64,000 bases of DNA from Hanleya hanleyi. Taxonomy: Eukaryota > Mollusca > Polyplacophora > Lepidopleurida > Hanleyidae. This document shows positions 18,250-30,377 of this stretch, one piece after another. Position 1 is the first letter of the stretch. Every line of letters begins with the position of its first letter. The stretch is taken from NCBI GenBank assembly GCA_036873755.1, contig JAVTVY010020379.1, forward strand, positions 1 through 64,000, read 5' to 3'. Below the pieces are notes generated by a model. The model saw only the letters and a list, made by a program, of their open reading frames with translations, was not told the origin of the DNA and searched no databases. A program made the translations under genes and the position numbers.

Positions 18250-19195
18250 TTATTTTGTTTCCAATGAATGGTTGGCCCCTTTATAAGAGTTTAGATAAAA
18301 TGAAACAAATATTGGATGAAATATTGGATGACATTTGAATGAATAATTGGCAATTATGTTTAAAAAATGATTTTCGATGATGGCCATTTTGAAATTCAAA
18401 ATGGAGGTCCCAAATGTTAATGCAAAAACTGGCACCCATTCTTTTCTTAATCAGCGAACTTTCTAGATGTGTTTAGACATGAGTGCCAAGAATCTACCCG
18501 AAAAAATGACAAATCTGGAAAATATTACGTAAGCCCATAGACTATGAGCCATTAGTTTCCACATTCGCTGTACTTATACCAAATTCCCTGCTAATTTTTG
18601 TCTTGTTTGGAAATGCGGAAATTATCGAAAAACGATAAATGATACAAAACGACAATATAATTCCAAATCCTGTAACTAGGCTATGAATGGTCATATTCTA
18701 GTCAATGAAATATGCTCATATTCAGTATGATTTTAAATTGCCTAATATTTGTGTTGCGCATAATTAATATATCGTTATTTTCATGTTTTATTTCAACCTC
18801 TGTTGATGTTTCTAAGCGGCAAATAGCAACCAGCGACTTGGCCGACGGAATCGCAGATTGAACATCAAAGGGGCAGGCCGTGATATTGGCTGCAGGCTAG
18901 GATACCTTATGGTGATTTATAAGTAGATGTATTTATATCTAATTGATGTGATAACTCTGAAGTACGATTGTAAATGATAACAGTAATTGTTGAAAATTGG
19001 AATAGGCCTCTACTAAATCACTATGGCAGTGAACTGATATATGTTCAGGTACGTGATCTTATTGTTTGATTCGACACATCTGTGACATGCGAGTGGCTTT
19101 CACCGCTGTCATAGTTTCGCTTCAGAACCCAGTTGCAGTTTTGATTAACCAGTATTACTCGCGCGCACATCGATTGCGCAGCTTCCTTTGGGCAT
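18250..19195 (-). repeat. Right outer inverted-repeat arm of Element 0
   Basis: It pairs with 1-1620. It lacks the 652-1370 insertion and so shows the uninterrupted sequence (reading GGCTCATAGTCTATGGGC when inverted). The outer end may extend past 19195, but this cannot be judged. Confidence 0.75.
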
Positions 19196-19364
19196 ATCTG
19201 GTTTACATGTACACTTTACAAGTTCGTGTACTTTATATTTACGTTAAATTTAACGTCTTAACTTCCTATCGTTATTTATGTTCAAAAAATATTTATAAAA
19301 ATTAAAAAAAACAAAACTTTATATATAGGCCCTATTTATATCGTTTTATATATATTTACAAAGG

Positions 19365-19530
19365 TTTTAACTATATATTTGTGTTTGACAATATTGTCAC
19401 AAACGGCGACTTTATATTTTGGTTTTACCTCTATATATTTGTCGTTGACAATATTGTCACAAACGGCGACTTTATATTTTGGTTTTAACTCTATATATTT
19501 GTCGTTGACAATATTGTCACAAACGGCGCC
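19365..19530. repeat. About 2.6 copies of a 62-bp tandem repeat
   Basis: Units contain TTGACAATATTGTCACAAA (itself a dyad around CAATATTG), CGGCGACTTTATATTTTGG and TTTTAACTCTATATATTTGT. Confidence 0.85.
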
Positions 19531-21550
19531 TCATAGCCATTTGTCATGTTTGTTAAAATTCCCCCGTGTCAGTTGGCAACGTGACAAGTACAATGAACGA
19601 GTGTATGCGGTCTTATTCGGGTGTGACATTTATTTGTGTCGATTTGTTAACCAATTTCACGATGAAAACAAGTTACAACAGAAAACAACAACAACAACTG
19701 GAGACAGAAATTTCATCTTGTTATTAATTTGTTTGTTTATCTGATTGTATGCAGGCAGACGACATGTTTATCTGATTGTATGCAGGCAGACGACATTTAA
19801 ACCATTCCTCATCCGCCTTGTAAAACAGAATCTTCCAAATGAACACCTGTGCTTGTCAGCAGGGCTCGTGTAGATTTCACATAACCGCCCTAAAACGTCC
19901 CGGAAATAAATACGGTTAGCAGGATTGTAATAGACACATGTAGAAGAGTTATGGAATCCATAATTCAGTACAAGCAGGAATGAACTAAAACAATGTTTTA
20001 ATATATACGAAAGACATATACCTTCACCAATTTCCAATAATGTAGGACTGCAAGACAAAATGATATTCAGTGTATTAACTTTGAACCACGATCGACGTCT
20101 ACAGTGAATAAACAACAGCTTATCTTTAAAACAATGCCCGGTCTTGTGGAAAGCCTTTGAGGCAACTTTAATGTACGAGCTTGGAAGCGTTTCCTTAGGC
20201 TGGGGGTTTATATGGAGGTCATCTCCCTTGGGTTGATAGACGTAGCAAACCTATAACATCACCCAAACCGTAGAAAAGTCGATATATTGAACTTCTTAAA
20301 GGGGTAGACAATGTGTATCTAATGGGTGGTATATACGTGTATTTACTTTGATGCGTAGGAATATGACAGTTTTTGTGTTGACAATAGGACGCGATAATGA
20401 ACAAGGCAGTATAACTGGACAATGGACAAGAAAAGTGCGGTCTTTCTGGATGACAAACGCCAGTTTAAGAGATATTCGCGAATCGATCCAGGTAAAAGAT
20501 GCCATCGTCTGAGAGCTACGGCGCCTTGAATTATTTATCGTAGATCAACATTGGTAAAAAAATTGAAACTTTGACAGAATAATGCAGTTCTGGTTGCTTT
20601 CGACTGTTGGTGAATCTCCGAATGATTATCTGTTTTCTTGCGCTTCGGTCGTCAATCTACCTGTATTGGAATTCGAATATTGTATCACTTCATCTATCAG
20701 TGTGAATGAAAAGGAATATTTCCCCTGATAAAGTTTTCCCCTGAGAAAGGGACGCTGGCAAACGTTTCGAATTAAAAACTGTTTGCGACCACATCGTAGT
20801 CATTTAATGTTTCATTGTCTGTTGGCTTTCTGCCTTGAGCGTCACTCCTTGGCATATCGAAACACTATGCTTGTCGCAAGGTTTTGTTTCCCGTTAATCA
20901 AGAAATGGGTAGATGAGTTGCTGTTAACGCAGCTTCAAATTGCCTGAGAGGAATAGTGTGAACACCCCCTTGCCATAAGTGAAGGACAAGGCTGCTGTGA
21001 TATGTGTTCTCTGGGGCGTGAACCCAAGGATCTAATTAGCAGTCTGGGGTCTGACGTCAAACCTTGATTTTCAACAAAATGTATTCGGGGCTACCTAGCA
21101 ATGTAATCCAGGCCCTGGTTAACAGAGAATGCGAGTACAGGCGACTTGTAAGTTAGACCAATTTTATCCAACATCGTTGCCTTCGACGTCTCGTATCGGT
21201 TTCGTGTTAACACTACCTGGCAGCTGGTCAGTGGTTTCAGGATTTTGCTGTTGTCGAGCTCATGATTTCTTCATCAAAATGTGGTATGAAGGTTTAAACT
21301 CGACGTATTGGGTCATGGAGTCAGCCGTATATACGAACGATAGTCGCCATATGAGCTGGTTGATTCAATACAGTTCAGAGCGCGGTTCAGGAATGCATAA
21401 ATCATTTTGCGCTCGGGCAGTTTGAGGACTAGGAGAGGGAGATAAGGGGAGGTAAACAGGATCCGAATTGGCACTATGAAGTTCGTCATTAAGTCTCGAG
21501 TCTTATGTGTTAGAGTGAGTTGCTGGTGAACAATGATCTTGTCCATTGAG
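19531..21550. other. Unassigned AT-rich stretch
   Basis: I see no convincing gene. Positions 20600-20640 resemble 60225-60265 (GTGAATCTCCGAA-GATTA). Positions 20715-20790 contain a 'CTGAGAAAGGGACGC ... CAAACGTTTCGAATTAAA' block reminiscent of the 3' hairpin of retroelements, which I cannot confirm. Confidence 0.4.
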
Positions 21551-21552
21551 TT

Positions 21553-22470
21553 TTTCACCTCATACTTGGCACCCGACACATCGCTTCCTACCAATGCATA
21601 CACCCAGAAAAGTGTCCACCTCATAATTGGCACCCGATACATCGCTTCCTACCAATGCATACACCCAGAAAAGTTCCCACCTCATACTTGGCACCCGATA
21701 TATCGCTTCCTACCAATGCATACACCCAGAAAAGTGCCCACCTCATAATTGGCACCCGATACATCGCTTTCTATCAATGCATACACCCAGAAAAGTGCCC
21801 ACCTCATACTTGGCACCCGATACATCGCTTCCTACCAATGCATACACCCAGAAAAGTGCCCACCTCATAATTGGCACCAGATACATCGCTTCCTACCAAT
21901 GCATACACCCAAAAAAGTGCCCGCCTCATACTTGGCACCCGACACATCGCTTCCTACCAATGCATACACCCAGAAAAGTGCCCACCTCATAATTGGCACC
22001 CGATACATCGCTTCCTACCAATGCATACACTCAGAAAAGTGCTCACCTCATAATCGGCACCCGATACATCACTTCCTACCAATGCATACACTCAGAAAAG
22101 TGCTCACCTCATAATTGGCACCCAATACATCACTTCCTACCAATGCATGTACACTCCGAAAAGTGCTCACCTCATAATTGGCACCCGATACATCACTTCC
22201 TACCAATGCATACACTCAGAAAAGTGCTCACCTCATAATTGGCACCCGATACATCACTTCCTACCAATGCATACACTCAGAAAAGTGCTCACCTCTTAAT
22301 TGGCACCCGATACATCACTTCCTACCAATGCATACACTCAGAAAAGTGCTCACCTCATAATTGGCACCCGACACATCACTTCCTACCAATGCATACACCC
22401 AGAAAAGTGCTCACCTCATAATTGGCACCCGATACATCACTTTCTGCCAATGCATACACTCAGAAAAGTG
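21553..22470. repeat. 61-bp satellite array, about 15 copies
   Basis: The unit reads roughly ACCTCATA(A/C)TTGGCACCCG, ATACATC(G/A)CTTCCTACC, AATGCATACAC and CAGAAAAGTG. The first eight copies alternate C and A in the fifth base of CATA(C/A)TTGG, giving a 122-bp dimer. From about 22020 copies are uniform and share ACACTCAG, GTGCTC and CACTTCC variants. One copy near 22146 has two extra bases. Because 61 is not divisible by three, open frames cycle through all frames and are not genes. Confidence 0.95.
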
Positions 22471-23555
22471 TGAATTGGATCCCGAATGGCATTCGTTGTT
22501 CTTTGACATTTCGATCTCAACAGACTTCCTTTTTGCTATCAACGAGAGTTATTACTGAAATTTTATCACAATGTACATCCTTGGACCAGAGTATGCAATG
22601 TTTTCAATAATTCCCTGATTCAGGGTACCACCGTGATACTGGCCTTGGATAATTTCAGTTTCTGGCATATCGTCTCTCGCCGATGTATCCACTGAAACAT
22701 GAAATTAGTTTTGATGATTTTCAGATGTTTAGGTCACATCTTTTTAATATCTTTTCTAATTTGGTGCTAATGCTGTTATATGAATTAGGTTTTTGGATTA
22801 TGGGCGCAAGGACTATTCGTGGCAAGGGTATTAAGCGAGCGGCCAGACCCCATATTTTCAAGGCTTTCCCGTCGTTGATTACATTTTCAGCCCACAGGCA
22901 TAACGCTGTGATTACTTCTTGGGTAAATTCGAAATAGTGGTCAATGGTCAGTTCAAACCTACATTTATACACTCTTAGCAAGTTGTCTTCTTTGCATATT
23001 TGTTGAAACCACCCACCTCTTCATCTTAGACAGGCTCATGCCAAGTTGGAGCCTCTCTGCTATAACCGTTTGTGTGAACCATCAAATGTAAATTTAAAAT
23101 GGCTGACTTATGTCATCAATTTACAGCATTTTCTAACCACAAAGTACATGTTAATAAATTCTAAATCACGAATTCTATAACACTTCTGTCAATAACATCG
23201 AGCTAACCAGTGCAATAATTACAAGATTTACCACGGTTATGTGAAATGTATATGTGTCAAGTGCAGGTGTTCATTAGTAGATTCCATTTCACAAGTCGGA
23301 TGAGGAAAGAGACGTCTGCTTTCATACAAGTAACAATCGAATAAAACAAACAAATAAATTGCAAGATGGCATTTCCTTCTCAAGTTTAACTGTTGTTTCC
23401 ATCGGGAAATTGATTAACAAAGCGACACAAATAGGGATATATCCACGTAATTTCCCAACAGCTGACTCAACTGACAAAATCACTCCGCATTTGAGAGGCC
23501 ACATACACTCGTCCACTGACATTGGCAATTTGAGTAGTGCAATAGAATACAAATA
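22471..23555. other. No gene seen; short retroelement-tail fragment
   Basis: Positions 22740-22815 (AATTTGGTGCTAATGCTGTT ... AGGTTTTTGGATTATGGGCG) are a fragment of the same tail repeat as 32400-32465. The rest is unassigned. Confidence 0.5.
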
Positions 23556-23556
23556 A

Positions 23557-23708
23557 TGTTTTCATAGGCGTGCTAAATCGTTATTTTACGCCCGGTTATA
23601 GTGTGGGAAAGTTCATAAATTTTAGGGCGCGGGCTTCGCCCTTGCCTTAAAATATAAACTTTCCCACACTAACCGTGCGGAAACTAACAATTTAGCACGC
23701 CTATGAAA
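23557..23708. mobile_element. 150-bp hairpin MITE-like element
   Basis: TTCATAGGCGTGCTAAAT at the left is inverted as ATTTAGCACGCCTATGAA at the right. Inner GTGTGGGAAAGTT and AACTTTCCCACAC also pair around a short GGGCGCGGGCTTCGCCC apex. Confidence 0.8.
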
Positions 23709-25215
23709 TTTCTAGAATATTGTTTCGTCTATACAACATGACGGAGAATATGAGTCAGAGAGTATTTTAAGTATCTGATTCCATTCGAAGGATTTCTTTC
23801 CCCTTGAAGTACACATTTAGCCATGAAATATGCTGGACAATGACAGAATTCTTCAAGAGAAGAATGTGGAACGGAATATATTGTTGACTAACAACGAGCA
23901 ATGGTACGTATTTTCTAATCCTGGGAATCATTACAGCATGTTTACAACGTAATATTCCCGTCCTCTAGATTTTTTTTGAAGACTAGTTTTAGATGACCAA
24001 CAAGTGTAGATGAAGTCCTCGTGACTCCTTTTTTCAAAAGCGCACAAACTTAATGCATAGACTGTACAATAAGCAAATTGTAAATGAACATCGAAAAAAT
24101 CGACCTAAATTATTTTCTGTGGCTATGACGTCACTGTGACGTCATCACAGCAAACATTGGAAGTTGCATTTTGGAATAGAGTAGGTGTCATATGTATAGA
24201 GTGGAAGGTTTCATGTCTGTAATCTCAAGGAGGAATGTCACCACCTCCATTAGGCCTTGACTCAGTCAAGGTCACCCGGCTGTGATATACATGTACATGT
24301 ACGTATAGTTGTGTTGGGGAATTTGAAACTTTAATTTCAATTGATTTTTTGATAATAAGCAAATTCGGGCTCAGCGCATCCTAATGATCGTAAGATTACT
24401 TGTCGCATTCTTGTAACTGAGAATTCGATGGAAACAATTTGTCAAAAAAAGAAAAAGATGTTTAAAATACACATTTCATATCATTTCATTACATATGCCA
24501 GATTTGAAATATCTTGTCACGTGGGGTGTAGCTTAGATATATCGAAAGAAATTTTGTATGAAATGCATCAGCTATGCTCGAATACATGTGACATTACACA
24601 TTATATACAGTTTATCAATAACTTCTGGTATAGTTACTTCAAAATTCTATTATGTATCACTGCGCCCAAAACGAAACTCAGAAATGTGAACTCACAGCTT
24701 ATATGCGCGCCTGCAGATGATGGCTGGTTGATCATGTTAGCACACCCCAAAGTGAGGACAAAAGACCAAAACATGATGTTCTGATGTTTACTGTGTTGTA
24801 ACTTTTTTTGCGATGTGGTGATTGAACTAGAAAACTAAGCCTCCTTTTGAGGTTCTGCCGCTAGACTAATTAAAAACGAATCATATGAAGCGAATGAAAG
24901 CTGTGTTTCTGAAAAAAAGGACAATAACCATAGGAAGTGATTGGAAGCGGTGTTTCTGAAAACAAATGATGATAGCCCATTTTTTGCAACAAACTTTGTA
25001 ACATATACCATAGCGCTTGAAGCCAATAAGTGACGGTAGACGTGGAAACGCGGCATACCAAGTAATATCGGCTGACTGATATTTGGTTGTATCCTTTTTT
25101 TCAAATTCGAAAAAATTGCATCGATAACTTTTTGGGGAAGACATCGCTTTCCATTCGCATTGAGGCTCTCAGGAATTTGCAGGAAAACAGGCCACCTTTC
25201 GGGGAAAAGATTATT
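23709..25215. other. Unassigned stretch with a small tandem duplication
   Basis: No gene is recognised. Positions 24125-24150 carry paired TGACGTCA-type motifs like those in the TTAA element family at 41240 and 58940. Positions 24890-24965 contain two copies of a GTGTTTCTGAAAA block about 55 bp apart. Confidence 0.4.
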
Positions 25216-26530
25216 CCATCCATACACGACTTTCATAACCCCTGCTGTTTTGCGCGGGAGCTGGCTAGTGACGTCAATTGGGGTAAGCTAAAGCTACTGA
25301 CACATGTTAACCCAATGCAAACTGTACACATATCAGAATATAATAAAAACTCTGCCAATATCTATCCGATTTTCATTCTGTTTAGGGATTATTAAACCCG
25401 AAGAGATGCCCGTTTCAGAAATGTTTAGTTTGAGAAACTCTGGCAAAATATTTACCTAAAAAGATGGTGTCAATTCGCCCGGATTTTTTGCGATATACCC
25501 ACTCTCCATTTTTCATTATTTTTCATTAAAATACCCTTCATAAAATAAAAATCAATGTAGGTTTTTCTCATCTGGAGTATTACAGTATTATGAAAGTATA
25601 AATCTTATTTGGTATCTTCAGTCGTTTTCTTGTAATGTTTAAAAGAAAACGTGTAAACGATCTTCAGAGAAAAAGTTCCGAGAGCCGAGTGGAACATTCG
25701 GCGAAAGGCCGACAGATTCCGACAGGTTAAAATTGCTGACACACGGCGCACTCAGAAAATAATCGAGCAAAACACCAGCAAATACGGTGAGTATTTGTAA
25801 TACAGACCATTAGTAAAATTTAAAGATGTTATGACAGGAATAGGGAAAATTGTTGAAAAATGCGAAAGACTGAAATCGCGGCAATTCCACTCTTCAGCTT
25901 TTTCTGAAACCCTATATGGTTCGGAAAAAAGTATACTATTCTCGCCAATTCACCTATATTTTCTAAATTATCCATTAATTTTCCTTAGTCTTGCCATAAC
26001 ATCTTTAAAGTTTATTAATGGTCTATGTTAGGAAAAACTTGAATACTCACCATAATAGCAGGGGTTTTGCTCGATTATATTCTGATTTACATGTGTGCCG
26101 TGTGTCAGCAGCTTTTAACCTCTCGGTAAATATCGATCTGTCGGCCTATCGCAGAATGTTCCGCTCGGCTCCCGGAACATTTTCGCCGAAGATGGTATAC
26201 ACATTTTCTCTTAATCATTACAAAAAAAATCGGCTAAAGATACAGAAATGAGATTCCAGTAATACTCTAGATGATTTATACATGGATTTTTATTTTATGG
26301 AGGCGCTTTTAGCGAAAATGATTCAACCTATACATTTCCGAAACGGGCATCTCTTCAGGTTCAATAATCCCTAAATAGAATGAAAATCGGATAGATATTG
26401 GCAGATATTTGCTCGATTGTATTCTGATATGCGTGCAGTTTGCCTTGAGTTAACATGTGTCAGTAGCTGGAGCACACCCCACTTGACTTCACTAGCCAGT
26501 TCCCGCCCAAAACAGCAAGAGTTATAAAGT
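25216..26530. mobile_element. 1.3-kb foldback element
   Basis: The outer arms 25225-25430 and 26325-26530 are inverted copies (ACGACTTTCATAAC/GTTATAAAGTCGT; GATGCCCGTTTCAGAAATG/CATTTCCGAAACGGGCATC). Homology continues inward to an axis near 25890, diverged. No coding potential is evident and the ends are not sharply defined. Confidence 0.7.
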
Positions 26531-27655
26531 CGTCTATTGTCAGATTATAGATCAATGAATTTAGCATTGTCTAAACATCTGATCTGACAATGTGTTAATG
26601 TAGGAGAAATAAACGTGTCAACATTGATATATGTTAACGTTCATGTAAATCTAATTGTGTTTTCCATAGGTATTTGAGTATCAGAGATCATATTTTAATA
26701 CCTCTATTTTCTCTGATTCGAGTAGAAAATATCTTTTCAACATGGTTTTCCAACCAGTTTGATTCTCCCTCGTGATAGAGATAGTCGGATAGACATTGGT
26801 TTAACCCCACGATATGTGATGATCTTGCACGGGTTAAATACACATTCACTGAATTCATTGTGATGTATAGTTCAAATTTGTGTAGTTAGTTCGCTCATGG
26901 AATAAACACGGCAAGCAATTAGGGCCCTTGATTTATCGATTCCACTTCTCACGGACACGTGAAAATGACAGTGTGTAATCAGCCGATGCAATGCCAATGT
27001 GAGCTGGCGAAAGAAGCCGGCTAAAGTTTGATGTAATTATTTTGAAACGTTAGCGTCCGGCGTAAACTGCTTCATGTCGGTAATACGACGAAAACAATTC
27101 TCGCATCTCGCTTTTGCTATCGATTCAGCTAACCAAACATACGTGGTTTATGAGCAGAGATATATAGGCATCAAACCGACCTCACATGTCAGGGAAGTTA
27201 TGACACCAAGTTTTCTTCGAAGAAACTTTAATTTAGCAAAGTTGTGTGCAAAGGCGAGGACTATACACTGAGGATATCAAATTCAAAATTGTAGACGCTA
27301 TACAGTTTCACGCAATATTTGTTAAAAAAAAATCTACATTAGCTGAATCTCAGAGTGTGGATACGTTGGTAAGATGCTATTGATTTTCTCGTCTACGGAA
27401 AGCTAAATGGGAAAGGTATACTAGCGTAGGTTGTGGCCAGAAACTTTGCCCCAATAGATAGAGCGCAGATATGACAATATGATGAGATCAGGTTCGCGCC
27501 ACATTAGCACTTCGATAACCAGTTGATTTTGTTACATTTTGTAATACTTTGCAATATACAAACGCTACACTAAGGCCATCTAGAAAGTGAGCTAATATTT
27601 ATATCAAATTATTTTCAGAAAGACACTTGCTTGTTCAGTAAATCGTACATACCAG
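26531..27655. other. No gene or clear repeat identified
   Basis: It is AT-rich. Positions 27005-27060 contain 'CTGGCGAAAGAAGCCGG ... GAAACGTTAGCG', again like a retroelement 3' tail; weak. Confidence 0.4.
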
Positions 27656-27659
27656 CGCT

Positions 27660-27775
27660 GGATGGATGAGTCATATTTGGGATTCGAACCTGCGTCCTTT
27701 CGATTTTGACACCCATTGCCCACTAAATGCAAGCCTACTAAAACATTCGACCATCTCAGCTTCCACAAAAATTCA
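27660..27775 (-). repeat. tRNA-derived SINE fragment
   Basis: On the minus strand there is an A-box-like GCTGAGATGGTCGAATG, then a B-box GGTTCGAATCCC (27679-27690). The acceptor ends do not pair, so it is not a tRNA gene. Confidence 0.5.
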
Positions 27776-28139
27776 AATCTTGATAGTATACAGTGTACCT
27801 CAATGAATTATTGGCACGGCTCGTAAATCAGATAATGAGGTAATATGTATATTTAATTATACTCAGTATAACGTATTCTCATCCTCGCGAGCCAGTGTAT
27901 CAATCGATACTTCAGGTTCGATACACTGCCTTGGTTAGTTATCCATAGCAATTCTAGATATAAATAGCTCGATGGGTGTCCACTAAACCGAACCAATCAG
28001 TAAGCGGGCTTAGTAGGTTTATTACGCCAATGCACTGTGGGGTTTTATTTTGGACTGGTTTGAATTTCATCACTGGCAGACTACCTTTGACACACATCGA
28101 AGCAAAAACCTCAATCTTCAGTTACCAACGTGCGAATTC

Positions 28140-28205
28140 AAGGAGAGAGAGAATTAGGTTTTAACGTCGCGCTCAGCAATATTTCAGCTATATAGCGACG
28201 ATCAA
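28140..28205 (+). repeat. SINE-type fragment
   Basis: 'GAATTAGGTTTTAACGTCGC' followed by CTCAGCAATATTTCAGCTATATAGCGACG resembles the body at 845-900. This sequence type is familiar to me from mollusc genomes. Confidence 0.45.
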
Positions 28206-29547
28206 AAACAAATTTAAGTATTCAAGTTAATAACTTACTAATCCAACACATTAAAACATACACACATTAAAACTTATGCAACAAATCGATTTCTCTCAAA
28301 TAACCTAAGACACAGTCCTCCCTCACCCGACCAAAAAGATCTTCCAAAGTAGTCGCTCGATTAAAAGAATCTCATAAAATCTATACAGTCGATAAGAATA
28401 TGTTTCACTGTGAGATCTTCGTGGCATGGAATACACATTCGGACTAGCTTGCGAATTCAAAACAACCACGAGGAGCGAAATATAGGAAATTGCAGACGCA
28501 ACGACTCGAGAACTCATCTGAATTACCAAAAGAAGACAGGTACGAAGTCATGGTTGCGGAGTCGCGTATGGGATTTAAAGCCGCGCTCTCATTGTTAGGC
28601 ACCAAATCATCAGCAATAATCTTCTGATACCATATGAATGTGCTTGTATTGTCGGAAGATTATTATTTTAAAATTGTATTATATATTTCATCGACGCATA
28701 TTATAGGACCCAGTAAAATCAACCTATTATTGAAGTGTTTGTATGACATCGTTGTTATGTTTCGTTTAATGAATAGATTTCTCAGCAAGTAGTCAGTGCA
28801 ATAGATAGGATACCACCAAAGAAATGATAGGTGAGCAGTTCCCATATTACTCAGCTATAGTTCTTTACTTCACTGCTACTATCCAAGTTACACTATTAAC
28901 ACATTACGACCCCACGTCTACATCCAAATCCCAAATGGAAACTGTTGAACCCAGCACAACGCATTAATACTCTAAACTGTGTACCAGGTCTATCATTTCT
29001 AGTTCTTCATTCAATATTCAGCGGTCGTTCATTAAAGAAATTCCCCGTCCATAATCAAAAGACCTAATTAATACAACAGCATTAGCACCAAATAAACAAA
29101 TCATAGTACAGAAAAAACAGGCTAGTTTCTGCAAGAGAGAAGCCGTCAAGATCCATATCGCTGTTCAGTATTCCTAATCCATATGATTTTGGTTGTAAGG
29201 TCGTTATCTAGAGTATCATGTATCTCAGTCACGCTTTGATATTGAAGATATTGAAAAAGTGTCTTCTTACTCTCGGTGAATATTACATAAACCGTTCTAT
29301 CGAATCACGCTGAATCAAACTCCCCCGATGGTAATACCGCAAGGAGTATTGCTGTGTTGTAATGCCGTCGACAGGTCTACCTGGACGTCACAAATAAAAC
29401 GGTTGTGCAACGACAAACATCTCTATTGGACCGTACACAAGGAAACATTTCGCGTTAATCTAATCAAATCTCAGCCTGTTTCATGTGCCAGGATTAGAAT
29501 GGCAAAGGTTTTCCGATCAATCACGCATTGTCTTCTTCACCGGTCTC
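28206..29547. other. No gene or clear repeat identified
   Basis: I see only short unconserved frames and no protein motif. Confidence 0.4.
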
Positions 29548-29575
29548 GGGGGGGGGGGGGGGGGGGGGGGGGGGG
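29548..29575. repeat. 28-base G homopolymer
   Basis: It is an uninterrupted run of G. It could form a quadruplex, and its length may be affected by sequencing error. Confidence 0.95.
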
Positions 29576-29799
29576 TGACCTACTAGATCATCTTCATGTG
29601 TGATGCTGAGCCGGGAAAGCAAGCCGATCCACTCCATCTCCGTTCGGCTGGTATTCTAGGTAGAGACGTAAAATCTGCTTTGATTACCGCTAATTGTACC
29701 GGAAACATATTTCCTGCTTCGATCAGAGAATAAAGCTAAATTGAAAACAATCGCTGATACTAAAACTACAAAGTAGAACACAATTGCGTTATCAGCATT

Positions 29800-29973
29800 C
29801 ACGTATGTTCACCTCCAAACAGGCATCACCGGACAATTCCAAAAGAACACAATATGTTTTAGTTGGATATTTTTGGAACATGTCTTACCGGCGTCATTGA
29901 AACTGTTGACCGCATCTCATTTACCGGAAACTAGGCTATTTTATGTATACTACGACTAGGTCTCTGGATTATG
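29800..29973 (+). repeat. Retroelement tail, left part of the Element 2 target
   Basis: GGAACATGTCTTACCGGCGT, ATTGAAACTGTTGACCGC and AGGTCTCTGGATTATG match the tail of the reverse-transcriptase copy at 32300-32460. The repeat resumes at 38738 after Element 2. The last six bases, ATTATG (29968-29973), are the target duplication. Confidence 0.75.
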
Positions 29974-30377
29974 AGTAGTATACAGCGAGGATAAACCCTC
30001 GTATTCACCTTTGACCTCGGATATTGTGGCGGTCACGTGGCGGAGGTCAAAGGTCATTGAGTGCACTTGAGCTGACCTGTATCCTTTCATCCCGTCTCTG
30101 ACCTTGGATCATGTTTAGACATGTTAGGGGATTCCTCCGCGGTGATGCGGTTTGGCGGTGATGCGGTCTGCCTCCGCGGACAGAAAGTAGTCCCAAATAG
30201 GTGGGTTTTTGTGAAAATGTTCGGCAATCTTCAGGGGCGGGAGGGGCCCGTAGTGGACTGATTGGATCGAGTGAGGCGCTCCCCCAGGACCATATGGAAT
30301 GCATGTACTGACTTGTATCTGGGTTTTTTTCCATCATGCGGCGGTCACGTGATCAAGAATGCATGTACTGACATGTA
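29974..30377 (+). repeat. Left terminal inverted repeat of Element 2, outer part
   Basis: It pairs with 38330-38731. It includes the CCGCGG-bounded GATGCGG cassette at 30137-30179 and a GGTCACGTG motif near 30032. The inner part continues at 32522 after the retroelement insertion. Confidence 0.85.

Larger units (their letters stand above)
1..19195. mobile_element. Element 0: outer nested element, left end outside window
   Basis: The first bases of the window reappear inverted at 19181-19195, and homology continues inward on both sides (1-650 with 18545-19195, then 1376-1525 with 18390-18540). These are the terminal inverted repeats of a large element whose body is 1620-5079 plus 18165-18250, now split by Element 1. 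The body carries one C2H2 gene, the 3' hairpin, a CRE-type array, an NRF1-type array and long tandem repeats, in the same order as Elements 1 and 2. The true ends and target duplication cannot be seen because the left arm runs off the window. Confidence 0.6.

Noticed and set aside
21553..22470. Regular repeats as a possible CRISPR array or repeat protein
   Set aside because: The whole 61-bp unit is conserved with no variable spacers, and frames cycle through all three phases, as expected of a satellite.
24120..24155. CRE-type pair as another Element array
   Set aside because: It is a single pair without the 170-bp unit. It more likely belongs to a decayed TTAA family 1 copy.
27660..27775. 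A tRNA gene on the minus strand
   Set aside because: B-box and A-box-like motifs exist, but the acceptor and anticodon stems do not pair, so it is SINE-like.
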